From Azadirachta indica (taxonomy: Eukaryota > Streptophyta > Magnoliopsida > Sapindales > Meliaceae), in assembly GCA_022749755.1 (NCBI GenBank), contig CM040441.1, positions 2,732,741 to 2,796,740 on the forward strand: a stretch of DNA of 64,000 nt, read 5' to 3'. The position numbers and the translations under genes are program-made. A model generated the notes under the pieces. That model saw only the letters and a program-made list of their open reading frames with translations. It did no database searches and was not told the origin of the DNA. Shown piece by piece: positions 1 through 10,864 of this stretch. Numbering within the stretch: position 1 is the first letter of the stretch; each line of letters begins with the position of its first letter.

Positions 1-878
1 CTTGCCTGCTTGCTTAATGTACTGCAAGGTGGATGGATCTTTTAATGGTGGCTCAACTCCTTGAAAATGTCAATCAAACTCATTAGTAAAAGTAACAAAG
101 ACTACTATGCTACCCAAAGGCAACTTCTTGTACCAAGTTTATGTTAGACCTACTAAGGTAGTAGGAAACAGCCTATACATCACCTCATATGGGACTTCTT
201 GTACTAGCATCAAATCTTGGAACATCTTCACGTGACCTTGATGCCACTTAATATGAGGCATACTATACTTTCTTGGTAAATTAGCCCTCCTAACCTCTTC
301 CATCAGAAGGGTGTTGAAGTCACGTAGTAGACTTGCAAGGTCAGCGTCGGTTTTTCTCGCCTTGAACTCTTTCACCTAAACTTGTACTTCAATCAATTGC
401 CTTCTTAAGCCCTCTAAATAAAGAGGCTCATGATCATTGTCTTTCTAGCACTTAGCCATAAGTGAGTACCTTAAGTCTCCATGCCCTAGTTCACCTTTCT
501 GGTTTCTCAATGCCTCGACCTTATTGCTTGCAGTTGACCTCTAGTCACTATAATAACTTTTAAGCGACTCCTGTTTGTGATTCTTAGATTGAGTGGGCCC
601 ATGTCATTTGCTGTATTAGCTTAGGCTACACTGATTGGCTTGACTTAGGTTTTATTGGTCAACCTAAGCGAGGTGCTGTCTAAAGGGGCTTTCTGCCTAG
701 TCCCCAAACCTTATTACAACAGTGGTGGGATCCCCAAATTTGCACATAGATAAGACATCATGTGTTGAAATTAAGCTCTAGTCTTAGGCAACTCTTTCAC
801 CTTCTTCGCCTTTTCTGCATCAAGGTCTCGTTCTACGACCGCCTTTCCCTTTTTCCTTCAAGATGACTTTGCCACCAT
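1..878 (-). pseudogene. Gypsy gag polyprotein, degenerate, truncated by window edge
   Basis: On the minus strand a possible ATG lies at 878-876, followed by a charged stretch (AVVERDLDAEKAKKVKEL) and then several stops. The longest open piece is 375-139. It carries retrotransposon-gag-like sequence: a LPRKYSMPHIKWHQGH segment (the 'LP.KFK.P....Y.G..DP..H' region of plant Gypsy gag), then VPYEVMYRLFPTTLVGL (the 'M.RAFP.TL.G.A' motif). Past a stop it continues with YKKLPLGSIVVF, matching the 'W...L.PGSI.SF' motif. At least two stops interrupt the capsid-like domain, so this copy cannot make Gag. Protease, RT and integrase would lie outside the window. Confidence 0.65.
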
Positions 879-1051
879 TTCTCCCACATTATGACTTTTA
901 ACAATTTATAGGAAAACCTGACTCCTTAATAGAAGGGTGTCATGGCTAGCTACTCGCATGCGTCCTTGGCCACTCTTCCTTATAGTTTTAAATGTTAGCA
1001 TTTGGTTCCTTGGGTGAGCATATAAATTATAGTGAGGCATTTTGATCTAAT

Positions 1052-1069
1052 TCCCCGCAAATGGCGCCA
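1052..1069 (-). other. Primer-binding site of the Gypsy element
   Basis: On the minus strand, one base inside the LTR end, the sequence reads TGGCGCCATTTGCGGGGA. It resembles the TGGCGCCGTTGCCGGGGA type of PBS common in plant Tat/Athila Gypsy elements, with a few mismatches. Its position next to the LTR terminus fixes the orientation of the element. Confidence 0.7.
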
Positions 1070-1710
1070 CTGTTTATACAAGAATTTTTCTCAGCCCACA
1101 TCAAATCTTGGAGAGGGTCTGTGTGCTCCTAACGTGATCAACAATATAGTAGGTTTTTATTTTAGAAACTAAGTCATGTAGTTTGAAGCTAAAACGAGAT
1201 TCAGCTATCTCAAGAATCTTCATATGTTGAAATAGTTGTGACTCAACTTGTCCACAACACCCTTTTTTGGTTGTCACAAACCTTTGAGCTAACTTAAACC
1301 CTTAACTCTACTTCCTTTACCTATGAACCTCTTACAAAACAACACAACGGCCAAACAGACATTACCACTCTGGCGATCCCGCCTTCGATGCTTAAGTCAG
1401 CTCGTAACGAAAACTTAAGTTTGAAGGACATAGGTATAGTTCTTCTTGTGTATTTAAAAATGAAATGATGAACAGAGAACAAGATCTAATGAAATCTATC
1501 AAGACTAAGTCCATTATTATTTTTCAAGGGAAAAAAGTAAGAACTAGCTCATAAATCACTCATGTAACATTCCTTGTAGCAGAACTATGCTGAGAGAGTA
1601 TATTCCATGATAACTAAATACTAGAAAGTCTTCTCTTGGGGAATGAGTTTCCTTCCTTTCTTCGATGGTGATGAAATCAATATTCACCTGCCTTAGACTT
1701 CTGAAAAATA

Positions 1711-1723
1711 TATTTTTATATAG
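1711..1723 (-). promoter_or_regulatory. LTR TATA box
   Basis: On the minus strand the sequence is CTATATAAAAATA, about 640 bp upstream of the PBS. Upstream in U3 (about 1800-1820) is a CCAAT context (ACCAATGGAAAGG on the minus strand). The copy at 57567 loses homology exactly here, so that LTR piece lacks its TATA box. Confidence 0.5.
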
Positions 1724-2305
1724 GAGAATGAGCCGAGCTATGACCGGATGAGGTGTTTTGACCTAATTTTGCTCAAACATAGTTAAATGGCACCTTTCCA
1801 TTGGTTCTAGGTGGTGTCACATGGCAGGCAGGGATTGGTGGTTCTGGCCTCATTCAAAGGATGTATGCCATGTATTTATCTTCTATTGGTCTAAGGCATA
1901 AGGCTATTTTTTCTTTTCCAAGTGATAAGACCTGAACAACCTTTCTGAGCTTGAGAGTGGTCCCCTATTAACTCACAACTGACTTTTACCATGTCGCCTT
2001 ACCTTTGCCCAACTTATTGCACAATTTATCCTCTTTCATATTCAAAAATTGTCTACCTCTTACTTTATGGTCCTTTTAGGTGTGAATTTTGGCTTTAAAG
2101 GGAACATGGGTGACCTTGACCTAGTCCCTTGAGTATTTAGTCGCCCGGGCCCCTTTGATTCCTCATTAATAAGGTTATAACATTAAATAGGATACTGCTT
2201 GTAATAAGTCAATACACATCTCTTGTCATAAAGCAAGGCTAAAAAGGCTATTCTAACCCTTTTTTACACACTATGACATAAGACCATGTTTATTATACGT
2301 GGCAG

Positions 2306-2571
2306 GGTTCATAGTCACGGTTTCCTCATGTCCCAGGGTTTATGGTCACATGGGTGTTTCCTTACATCTTAAGGTTTCTGCATGTGTAGGTGCTTCCTCA
2401 CGTCCTAGAGTTTATGATCATGTGGGCATTTTCATACACGCCCGAATTCATAGGCATTTCCTTATGTCCCAGCGTTTTTATTTATATGGGTATTTTCTTA
2501 CGTCCTAAGGTTTCTGGTCACGTGGACACTTCCTCACATTTCCAGGTTTCTGGTCACGTGGGCATTTGTCA
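2306..2571. repeat. 36-bp minisatellite in the LTR U3
   Basis: There are about seven degenerate units of 36 bp, each beginning GGTTTCTGGTCACGTGG or a variant and ending in a CCTCACGTCCTAG-like block. A palindromic CACGTG or CACATG core recurs in several units. One unit is extended by about 25 bp around 2440. Diverged arrays of the same unit lie at 54390-54655 and 58153-58413. Confidence 0.75.
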
Positions 2572-2772
2572 AAACGGTGTCAAATATTTTGTTAATACAT
2601 AGCAGGGAGCTTAGTTCAAGGTGGGCTTTACCCAATCATTTTCAACCTGGTTCTTAGCTAACCTGTCATCCTGTTTATATTAGGGTAATGGCGAGGTAAG
2701 TCACCTCACTTAGTATTAGTTGAAATCATTACGGGCTTGCATTATACCACGTGTCATGTCCACATTTTTTGG

Positions 2773-3652
2773 ACAATAGCTATAGAGGTTACTAAAGGGC
2801 TTTGCCATTTACATGGTGGTTGTTCATTGTTGAACGTTCATCGTGATGTGAACTCAAACAACATTCACCTTGATTTTAATTTTAAAGCTCACCTCGCTGA
2901 TTTTTGCCTTGCCAAGTTCTTGCAAGATTTCAACACGTATGTTAGAGTGTATATCTGCCATTATTGGTACTTATGGATATATCACTTCAGGTATAGGTAT
3001 ATCAAATTGATCTTAAAATTTATTTTCATAATTATGTTATTTTGTTTCTCTGTTGTGATTTTGTTTCTTATGTTTTCTTTGACCATAATGCTTTGAGATC
3101 TTGTATTAATATTGGCCATTAGCATACTTTCTTTGTATTAGCTATAGGTAGTTTGACTTCAGTTTTGAACTAACATTATTTACACTTTGAAATTGTCTGT
3201 GAAAATGTTAGTTCTTTACTTCAATCGGTTTTGAAAGTGCATGTCTTAAACATGTTTTTAGAAAAAAACTAGAGTCCCAAATTGATGATTGTTATGTTAT
3301 TTTGTAATCATAGATAATACATGTACTTATTATCAAATTTTGTTACTATTTGAAAATTTTAATGTTGTCTTTGCAGCCTACACTTTGAAAGTTGATGTGT
3401 ACAGCTTCAGTATAGTTTTGTTGGAACTAATTACTAGCAGGAAACTAGTTGAAGAACTTCGCTATCGTGTGAACATTGTTCAGTGGGTTAAAAAAATGAC
3501 AAGACTCTAACGAGGAAGAAGTTCAACAAATACTAGACCCACAACTCCCCTCAGATCCTCTCCTTGAGTTTAAGCAAATGTTCTACGACAGTACAATGCT
3601 CTGTGGAAGAACAAGCCGTCTAGCAACCAAAAACGGAATAATGGATCCTCTA
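2773..3652 (+). pseudogene. BAM/CLV1-like LRR receptor kinase, kinase-domain fragment (copy A)
   Basis: Only part of the kinase domain survives. Exon-like piece 1 (2773-2990) reads [12 protein letters not shown], then the catalytic loop [12 protein letters not shown] (normally HRDVKSNNILLD), then [11 protein letters not shown] in place of ADFGLAKFLQD. This loses both the catalytic-loop lysine and the DFG glycine. A frameshift follows before the GSYGYI region. A GT donor is at 2991 and an acceptor AG at 3375-3376. Piece 2 (3377-3652) reads YTLKVDVYSFSIVLLELITSRK, broken here into DVYSF and LLELIT blocks, then IVQWVKKMT. After a frameshift come LDPQLPSDPL and VEEQAV, matching the C-terminal end of BAM1/2-type kinases. 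The LRR ectodomain, P-loop and C-terminal tail are missing. The sequence begins abruptly about 155 bp beyond a Gypsy LTR. Confidence 0.75.
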
Positions 3653-5444
3653 GGTGAGATATTTTTGTTTTCATGATCTTAGGTTTTGATGTATGGGAAT
3701 GTTGCTTATGTTGTACTTTTAAAGTTTTAACAATGAAAATTTTAATTTGGTCAGTTTTAATTTGAGTTAATTTTTTTCGTTTCAGTTTTTGAATTTTGTT
3801 TTTCAACATTAAATATGAATGGCTTATTGCATAATATTAAATGGATGCACTCACCAAAGTTCTGAATGAACTAGCTGCAATGTTAAAATTAATAAGTGTA
3901 ATGAGGACTTTGAATTAAAATAATTTTTTGTATCCTATATATATATATATATATATATAAAATATGAATATGAATAACTCAAATAATTTCCATTGATGTC
4001 TATTTTTATTTAAAATATATCAATCTGTACTTTAAGAAATTTGTGATTTGGCATTATATTATAATTATATAAATCTATATATTAATAAATAAATAAAATT
4101 AGAATTAGAATTGTTTCTTGTATTTTTTTAAAAAATAAATTTAAACTAATTTTAATCAAAATAAAATTACTCAGCATCTCTGAAGATATCAAACTCAACA
4201 GTAACTACTCTAAATTTACTATGACCTTGTTTGGTTCAGTTCGGTTATCATAAGATTTCGGTTTCACATCAATTTATGTTTCTTAAAACCGATCGGGTCA
4301 ATTCAAGTTCTGTTAAAAATGGAACCCGAACTAAAATCGAATTGAAACAGAATAGGGAACTGTTTGCTAAGAGCGATTGTATTGTTAGCAATTATCTTTC
4401 TTTAGAAATCCTTTAATTCTTTTTTTACGGCCTTTTTTAATTCTTTTTCCATTTACAATAATTATATGTCTTCAAAAATTTTTCAGCTTTTCTTCCTGTT
4501 TTTGCATATAAAACTTTGGCGCACTGTTATTTTCTTCTTCGTTTTATGCTGATTGTGAGTCAACATGTGTTCGTATAGATTGTGAGGGATACTTTGATTG
4601 ACAATAAATTATGAATGGTATGAAAATTCTAATAAAAGAGCATGTGCATTTCAAAATAGACATTGGGTTGCAAGCCTAAGCAAATGCCCCTTCCATCACA
4701 TGTAAATTTTGCAATTTAATTCATGGCTTATGCTTGCCTTTTTGAGATGCGTTATATTAGATTGAAAATCGATTATGGCAGTAGTCATTTATTTGAATTT
4801 TATAGGTACTATTTGATGTTGCTCATTATTAATCCTTATGTAAATATTTTATATTTTTTGGATCCACTTTGACGTGAAGTTCATTATAATATCTAAGATG
4901 TTAATATGTAAATCATATGCGGATATCCTAATGCAGTTATCTTATTTGAAATTTTTACTATGTTTAGTTTATTTGATACTGATTAACATTTACTTATTTT
5001 TTGTTAAGTGCGTTAAAAATATTTGTTGCAATGCTTGCTGCAGATTGCTGCCTTTTCCCAGCTGCTTGATGCTGCTTCTGCTTCCTGAGATGTGCTTTTT
5101 TTTTTGTCAATCATCTTCTGTTTGCTTGTCCCGCTGCAACTTTGCTACTGTTAGGATGTACATTATGCTTCCTAATGCATTTATGCTTTTATCGTTGCTG
5201 TTGGCTCTGGCTCTGCTGCTGTACTGTATGCTGTTGTCTGTTGTTTTTGCAGCGAAGAAAATTTCATTATAGCTGTTACATTATTATAAAAATTTAGATG
5301 AGAATTTTGGGTCTGAATTAACAACGATCTAATTATGCATTATTTAACTTTCAACAACTATTTCAGCAGGTTGCTAGGCTTCTGATGGATTTGTAGGTTT
5401 TACAGTTTTATACCACTATATTTGTTTTTGCCACAGAGGTAATG
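3653..5444. other. AT-rich non-coding spacer
   Basis: No gene is supported here. It contains an (AT)n microsatellite at about 3936-3958 and a stretch at 4215-4350 with TTCGGTT/AACCGA-type inverted motifs that may be a miniature element remnant. Open frames such as 4874-5272 are low-complexity and are not preserved in the duplicate at 59364-61085. Confidence 0.5.
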
Positions 5445-6780
5445 GACAGAAACAAAACCATTTGATTTTCAGATTTCACACCAATTTTTGTTTTTGATGT
5501 TCTGCTTATTATAGGGAATCGTAAGCAAGTTTAAGGTTCCCAAGGCTGAAAACTCCAATTTAGATAAGTATCCGTTCCAGTGGCTTTACATAACTGGATT
5601 ACTATAGTCATATTTGCTTTTGGACTTCTATATATTGCTTTAAAGTGCAGAAAAGCTATGTCTTGGTGGTAAGGCACAGGTAAGTTAAGCAAATTTTGAA
5701 TATCTTCAATTATTGCAATTACCCAAAGCTGAATTTAAACACAAGGCCCGTAATCTGAATCATTATTTTGTTATACGGGATGGTTCGGGAGTTTCGTTGC
5801 GTACTATGGGGTTGCTTAAATTGTTTTACTGCGGACAGCGTTGCCTTTCAGTGTACCAAGCAGAGTTCTATCTGCAGTTCCCAGAAGACTCCTTAGCCCT
5901 CTCCCTTTGGAATCTACATCTTTACACCACTCGATCATAATCAAAGTAAACAATATTCTCTAAATTCATACAAGAAATTTTGACAGGTTTTAATTCTTAC
6001 AAATTCTCAACTGCAGGATTGCCAAAAATCCCTCCGGCTTACATCTTTGCTGCCTTTAACCCTGCTATGATGATAGCAGGGCTTTACTTCGACTATAGTG
6101 CTGCATCACAATTGGCACAACAAAAGGAGTTTAATCTTAAAAATCCTTCTTCATACGACTATGACATCTTGTTGCTTGGATTTATGGCATATGCCATGCC
6201 ACTAAAATGGTAAATCTGGGGTTCATTTCCTCATTCTTTTTGGGAATCTTAATGTCCTTCATCGAATGTATGTATTCAGATATTGCTTTGTGGATTGGTT
6301 GGGCTGCCCCCTTCAAATGGGGTCCTTCGTAATTGCCAATGAACACCAAGAATCTTGCTGTCTTAAAGAGAGGTTGGTTTACAGAAGTTAAAAAAAAAAT
6401 GGTAAATGATTCGCAATCAGGCTCTGTATTTTGAAATTGACAAGCAGTTCATCAGAAAAAAATGCTGGAGACTACCCGGGAAAGCATAAAACAGAGAGCC
6501 GGCAATTCCAAAATTCATTGCAAGATGCAAGCTGTGTTCAAAGAAATGGACAACAGTCTTACTCTCAGTCATTTAGCCAGTAGTGCTGCACAAAAGAAAA
6601 TCAAACTATATCATTTTTGGTTTGGTAACATTACTATTTGTTTCTGCTGCAAATTGTGGTAGTTAAGGAACTTTAAGACCTGAAGCTGCTGTCAAGAAAC
6701 TTTGATCCGGAGAAACATATTGATGTTTACTTGCCTGTACGAGTTAGTGAGCACAGAGTCAGCAATCTGTTGCAGTCACC
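5445..6780 (+). pseudogene. BOR-type borate exporter pseudogene (copy A, internally deleted)
   Basis: This is a remnant of a plant boron transporter (BOR family, SLC4-like HCO3 cotransporter fold), a plasma-membrane borate exporter. Pieces in order: 5514-5606 reads FKVPKAENSNLDKYPFQWLY. After a frameshift, VIFAFGLLYIALK and RKAMSWW-stop-GT (family RKARSWWYGTG) end at a GT donor at 5680. About 5779-5946, in a different frame, reads VPRRLLSPLPLESTSLHH. 6019-6210 reads [14 protein letters not shown] and [17 protein letters not shown]. About 6280-6366 reads GLVGLPPSNGV, frameshifted. 6452-6560 reads QFIRKKMLETTRESIKQ and KMQAVFKEMD. 6663-6780 reads NFDPEKHIDVYLPVRVSEH and NLLQS. Stops and frameshifts are frequent, and the acceptor at about 5718 (CAA) is CAG in copy B. 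Relative to copy B a 616-bp stretch holding the N-terminal membrane exons is gone at 5445-5447. The C-terminal half is absent. Confidence 0.85.
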
Positions 6781-6844
6781 TTTTTTTCTTTTTTTTTTTA
6801 TTTTTTCCAATACAATGATTGTGACAAACTAACTTGACGAATAA

Positions 6845-7021
6845 TATCCATTCAAAGAGACTAGTAGGTAGCGTCTGTGCGGAGGTTGGACCAGGAAGGA
6901 ATCAAGATGTGTCTCAGTTGTTGATCATCTGCTTAAGGAACTTCCCTGCTGAAGTTGTTAGCTCTAATGCTGTGGAGATCCTTCGCCTGATTGAGTGTAG
7001 CTGTGACAATTCTTATGATCA
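6845..7021 (+). other. Exon-like open segment of unknown origin (copy A)
   Basis: After a T-rich tract at 6780-6806 an open frame reads VGSVCAEVGPGRNQDVSQ, then ICLRNFPAEVVSSNAVEI and LRLIECSCDNSYDQ. It ends at a plausible GT donor (CAG/GTATCA at 7021). Composition is protein-like and the frame is kept in the duplicate at 63097-63273, with only L-to-Q and L-to-F changes noticed. The first residues resemble the LVGASVCA segment that should follow in the borate exporter, but the rest does not. It could be an exon of an unrelated helical-repeat protein fused downstream by rearrangement. I do not recognise the family. Confidence 0.4.
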
Positions 7022-7904
7022 GGTATCACTGTGTGAAACCAGACACAAATCTTATGATCATGTTATTTATTTGATTATTATCTGTTGTTTCTGCTGCTTC
7101 ATTGCTACTGCTGAGCTGTATTGTTGCTACTGTATGCCATTCGTTCACATCGAAGTAAGTGTGCTAGCAGTACCCACCCAGAAGAAAGTTGTGTGGAGTA
7201 TGTATATGCTTGTCGTACGATGGCATAAATACACAAGCTCCTCCGGGATATTTCTTTGAAGCAACAACGATTGTGAGGTGCCCAAAAATTCCTCTGCATT
7301 ATCAATAAATACCAAGTAATTGTTCATTGATATGTAATTTACGTGTACCCAATTGGTTTTGGATGGTCTTCTTTGCCTTCTTTTATGTCTTTTCCCTTCC
7401 TCTTTTGTTATTAATAAAATAATTCCCTTTGGCTATTAAAAAAAAATATATGGATTGATATATTTACCTGAGAAAATGTATTCAGGAATAAAATTTTAGT
7501 ATTTTTTATTACTAGATATTATTATTTCTAAACATTCTGTACAATTAATAATAAAATTATTTTTTTATAATATCTTTAAAATATTTCATTTATAAAATTG
7601 ATTTATATTAATATTACTTTAGTCAACGGTTTTTTATTATATGTAAAAATCGATTTATTTTTTAAAATGTTTAAAAACTAATATCAACGTGAAAAAATTT
7701 TCATACGTAACTCAAATATAATTCATTTACGAACTGATTTCAAAACTAAAAGATAACTCAAAATATTGATATCTTATTTTAAAATATTGTTTGCCAATTT
7801 TCTTTGATTTTGTATATAATTAAACAATTAATAAAAAACAACTTAATTAAGCTAAAAAGTGCTAAAAATTTAAAACATAATTGGGGTACACTCCATGACA
7901 TTCC
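7022..7904. other. AT-rich non-coding spacer
   Basis: No gene is supported. The 7250-7440 part looks like a 3' UTR or intergenic run with several AATAAA-like hexamers. The end of the outer duplication falls at about 7740. Small open frames on both strands at 7105-7327 overlap each other and have no recognisable content. Confidence 0.4.
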
Positions 7905-9361
7905 ACCTGATTTCCTGCCAGTAATTAGTTTCAACAAACTATACCGAAGCTGTAGACATCAACTTTCAAACTGTAGGCCTCAAAGAAAACATTAAATTTT
8001 CAATTAGCAAAAAAAATTTGATAATCAGTACTTATATTAGCTGTGATTACAAAATAGTAAAACAACCATCAATTTTTGGATTCTTGTGATTTTCTAAAAA
8101 CATGTTTTAAGACATCGACTTTCAAAACCAATTGAACTAAAGAACTAATATTTTGAAAGACAATTTCAAATAATGTTAGTTCAAAACTGAGGTCAAACTA
8201 CCCCTAGCTAATACATAGAAAGTATGGTAATGGTCAATATTAATGCAAGACCTCAAAGCATTACGGTCAAAGATAACATAAGAAACAAAATCACAGCAGA
8301 GAAACAAAATAACATAATTATGAAAATAACTTTTAAGATCAATTTGATATTCCTATACCAGAAGCAATATATCCATAAGAACCAGCAATGGCAGACGTGG
8401 TGCCGGAATCTTGGAAGAACCTGGTAAGGCCAAAATCAGCGAGGTGAGCTTTAAAATTGGAATCAAGAAGGATGTTGCTTGATTTCACATCGCGATGAAC
8501 AATCAGCGGTGAACAACCGTCATGTAAATGGCAAAGCCCATTAGAAACCTGCACAGCAATCTTATACCTTGTATACCAGTCCAAATCACCTCCTTTCTTA
8601 CCATGAAGAACCTCCCCCAAGCTCCCATTTGGCATGAAGTCGTACATCAAAAGATTATTCTCATGATTTGAACAAAACGACAATAACTTAATGATATTTT
8701 TATGACTAACCCTCCCCGAAGTATCTCAGCAGTAAACCCATGATCATGACAAGAACCCCGGCCAACTGTAGGCAGTCTTTTAACAGTAAATTGATCACCA
8801 TTTGGCATAGCACCCTTGTAAACCATCCCTGCAACTTGTTTCCCCATTATGTCATCCTCCTTCTAGCAATTAAGAACATCATCACAAGTGAATTCTAAGC
8901 GCTGCAATGCAGTCAATTTCCATGCATGAGACTCACTAGCCTTCTTTGTTGATTCTTAATTTCCTTGATAATTACAGCAACTGCAAAGGCAAATGAGCAG
9001 TCAAGCAACCCAACAGCGATCAACAGCTCCCAAGAAGCAGATAGCCGACCTTTAAACATGTGGCTGGTGGGAACCATTTGCAATGCCATCTTTGCAAGCA
9101 ACCAAGTTCATGATTACCCAAAAATGAAGAGTAATTAACGTAACTGAACTTACCAATTCCAGGAACCAAACAAGAAAGATGGTTACAGGAAAAATCAGCT
9201 CTAGTTAAACTCTTCATACTAGCTATAGATGCAGGGATGCTACCCACTAGGTGATTTCGTGACAAATTAAGATAATTGAAGACCTTCATACCAGTTATCT
9301 CATTAGGAATCATCCCAGAAAGTTCATTTCTACTCGGGTTAGAATTTTCATTTGCCGACAA
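7905..9361 (-). pseudogene. BAM/CLV1-like LRR receptor kinase pseudogene, 5'- and 3'-truncated
   Basis: Read on the minus strand from 9361, the last LRRs remain (NELSGMIPNEITGMKVFNYL; LNLSRNHLVGSIPASIASMK). The juxtamembrane region follows, with a frameshifted membrane segment (LLIAVGLLDCSFAFAVAVII). The kinase starts with a damaged P-loop [18 protein letters not shown] and the lysine motif VKRLP. After frameshifts come [42 protein letters not shown] and ADFGL, then GSYGYIASG at 8350. An intron follows, homologous to 2991-3376 read in the opposite orientation. A short second exon (7978-7905) reads YSLKVDVYSFG and then ends. Most LRRs, the APE region and the rest of the C-lobe are missing. It is the best preserved of three BAM-like fragments in the window and probably shares their source. 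Confidence 0.85.
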
Positions 9362-10864
9362 AATTATGCCTCGGATATATTAGTAGTTAGCATTCATTTA
9401 CTTATAATAGATTTCTATAAGTATATGAAAATCATGTATTGCTAAAAGACTAATATAAATAGAAATATACAGAAATTTCTCCGGCTTTTGTTTCTTGTCC
9501 ATTCACCAATTTTTGCAGTAATTATGAATTAAAGGCAAAAATAGTTTTAATGTTAAATGTACTTTTATTTTTTAAAAAATTGATTCTTTTACAAGATTCT
9601 TATAACTGATCAAGAAACAAAATTATAATTGAGAGAAGGTAATATAATAGAGAAGAAATTTAAAGTATATGTGTATCATATCCCTTAAATATTAATTACA
9701 ATAATTATTGAATTTACTTATATTGTAAGTAATTTTCATGAAAATTAAAAAGACTAAGAAACTAAATTTAAAACTCTTACATTAAAAGTTGCACTTCAAT
9801 CACTTGTAATGTATGTCAAAGACACGTCTAATAGATTTTGAATTTATGATCACAAATTTAAACATTTTTTAATAGCTTGATCTAAATATTTTGAATGGCT
9901 TTATGTTACAGATCAAGTGAATGAGTATGTGAACAATAGTTGGAAAGACAATTCGCCCTCACTTGATAATAAATATTTAGTTTTTAATATTTTCTTATGA
10001 TTCATATATAATTACAAATACTTTTTATTTGTTTTTTATTTTGAATGGGTATTATCAAGTTTATCCAAATGACTAGAAGTATGCCGTACGTATCAATTTT
10101 TTTTTTTAAATCATCAAAAAATATGTCTAATACAACACACATGCATACACATATATATGTGCATCTTTAGATTCAATTATGATAAAAAGGTAACTTATAA
10201 AATGCATGATAGAAATAATATTATTTATTTATTATTTTAGAAATTTAAAATATTTATTTATTTAAATTAGAAAATTAAAATTGTAGTTTAGTTGAAATAT
10301 CTGCATTTCGTAACTATATGCATTTCGTTTAATTAATTATATAAGATATTATAAATTAAAATAAAATTTTAATATAAAAATTGTGTAAAATTTTGATATT
10401 TTTTATCTAAAATAATAATCTATTATTTTGATTTATGTCTTGTGAATGATTAAAAGCAAATTATACTTTGAAAATGAGGCTTTTACTTTTAATTCAAAAT
10501 TCAGGTGAATATAAAAACAATTTATTCAATTTTCTTCATATAAAATTTTAATTATGAAAAATAAATTAAAAAGTGGAGAATTGTAATAAGAATTATAGAT
10601 TAAAAAAATAAATTAGATATTATAATATTATTTTTCTTAATTTTAATAATAGAAAACAAGAAATATATATTTGTTGGAAAAACTAGAGTTGTTTTTTATG
10701 AAATAAAAAATATGAATCACATGCCTGGCGAGCAGACTTACCACGAAAACACACTTTCAACAAGACCTAAATATATGTATGTATGTATGTCGTTTCATGA
10801 TTCCTGTAAGTTGAATTTATTAATTTCTTGATCAACACATGAAATTATAAAATATATAGTGATA
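9362..10864. other. AT-rich non-coding DNA
   Basis: I see no gene. There are many stops in all frames, long A/T runs and a short TATG repeat near 10775-10790. Confidence 0.5.

Larger units (their letters stand above)
1..2618 (-). mobile_element. 5' end of a Ty3/Gypsy LTR retrotransposon, minus strand
   Basis: Reading the minus strand from 2618 downward gives a complete LTR (2618-1071, TG...CA ends), one spacer base, a primer-binding site, and then a degenerate gag that runs off the window at base 1. The order LTR, PBS, gag fits the 5' end of a Ty3/Gypsy element. The PBS type and a related derivative with an antisense ORF at 54002-58461 suggest the Tat-like group, which is an inference. The element sits directly beside a BAM-like kinase pseudogene, and the same LTR/kinase junction recurs at 58461, so it inserted before that block was duplicated. 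Confidence 0.75.
1071..2618 (-). repeat. Long terminal repeat (5' LTR) of the Gypsy element, 1548 bp
   Basis: The plus strand starts TGTTTATACA at 1071 and ends GCTTAGTTCA at 2618, giving canonical TG...CA termini. The inner end abuts the PBS. A minus-strand TATA box at about 1717 divides it into U3 (about 1740-2618) and R-U5 (about 1071-1690). U3 contains a 36-bp minisatellite. Related LTR sequence occurs at 54002-54701 (diverged) and 57567-58461 (closely similar), both ending in CA at the equivalent base, which supports the outer boundary. Confidence 0.7.
1721..7740. repeat. Outer segmental duplication, left copy
   Basis: This block recurs in the same order and orientation at 57567-64000. 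It holds the LTR U3, a BAM-like kinase fragment, a borate exporter pseudogene and an exon-like piece. The two copies differ by scattered substitutions, a 616-bp deletion in this copy (at 5445-5447) and a roughly 157-bp deletion in the right copy (at about 59153). The right copy continues to the window end. Confidence 0.9.

Noticed and set aside
2299..2602. Short plus-strand frames across the minisatellite
   Set aside because: Open only because the 36-bp repeat unit is a multiple of three; repetitive translation without homology.
4874..5272. 132-codon plus-strand frame
   Set aside because: Rich in Leu, Ile, Phe and Cys from T-rich DNA, no motif, and not preserved in the duplicate at 60570-60930.
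5713..5940. 75-codon frame, also at 61970-62197
   Set aside because: Runs in the wrong frame across a real borate exporter exon; the correct frame gives the VPRRLLSPLPLESTSLHH block.
7105..7327. Two overlapping minus-strand frames of 60-66 codons (also 63357-63579)
   Set aside because: Overlap each other and lie opposite a plus-strand frame; no motif in any of them.
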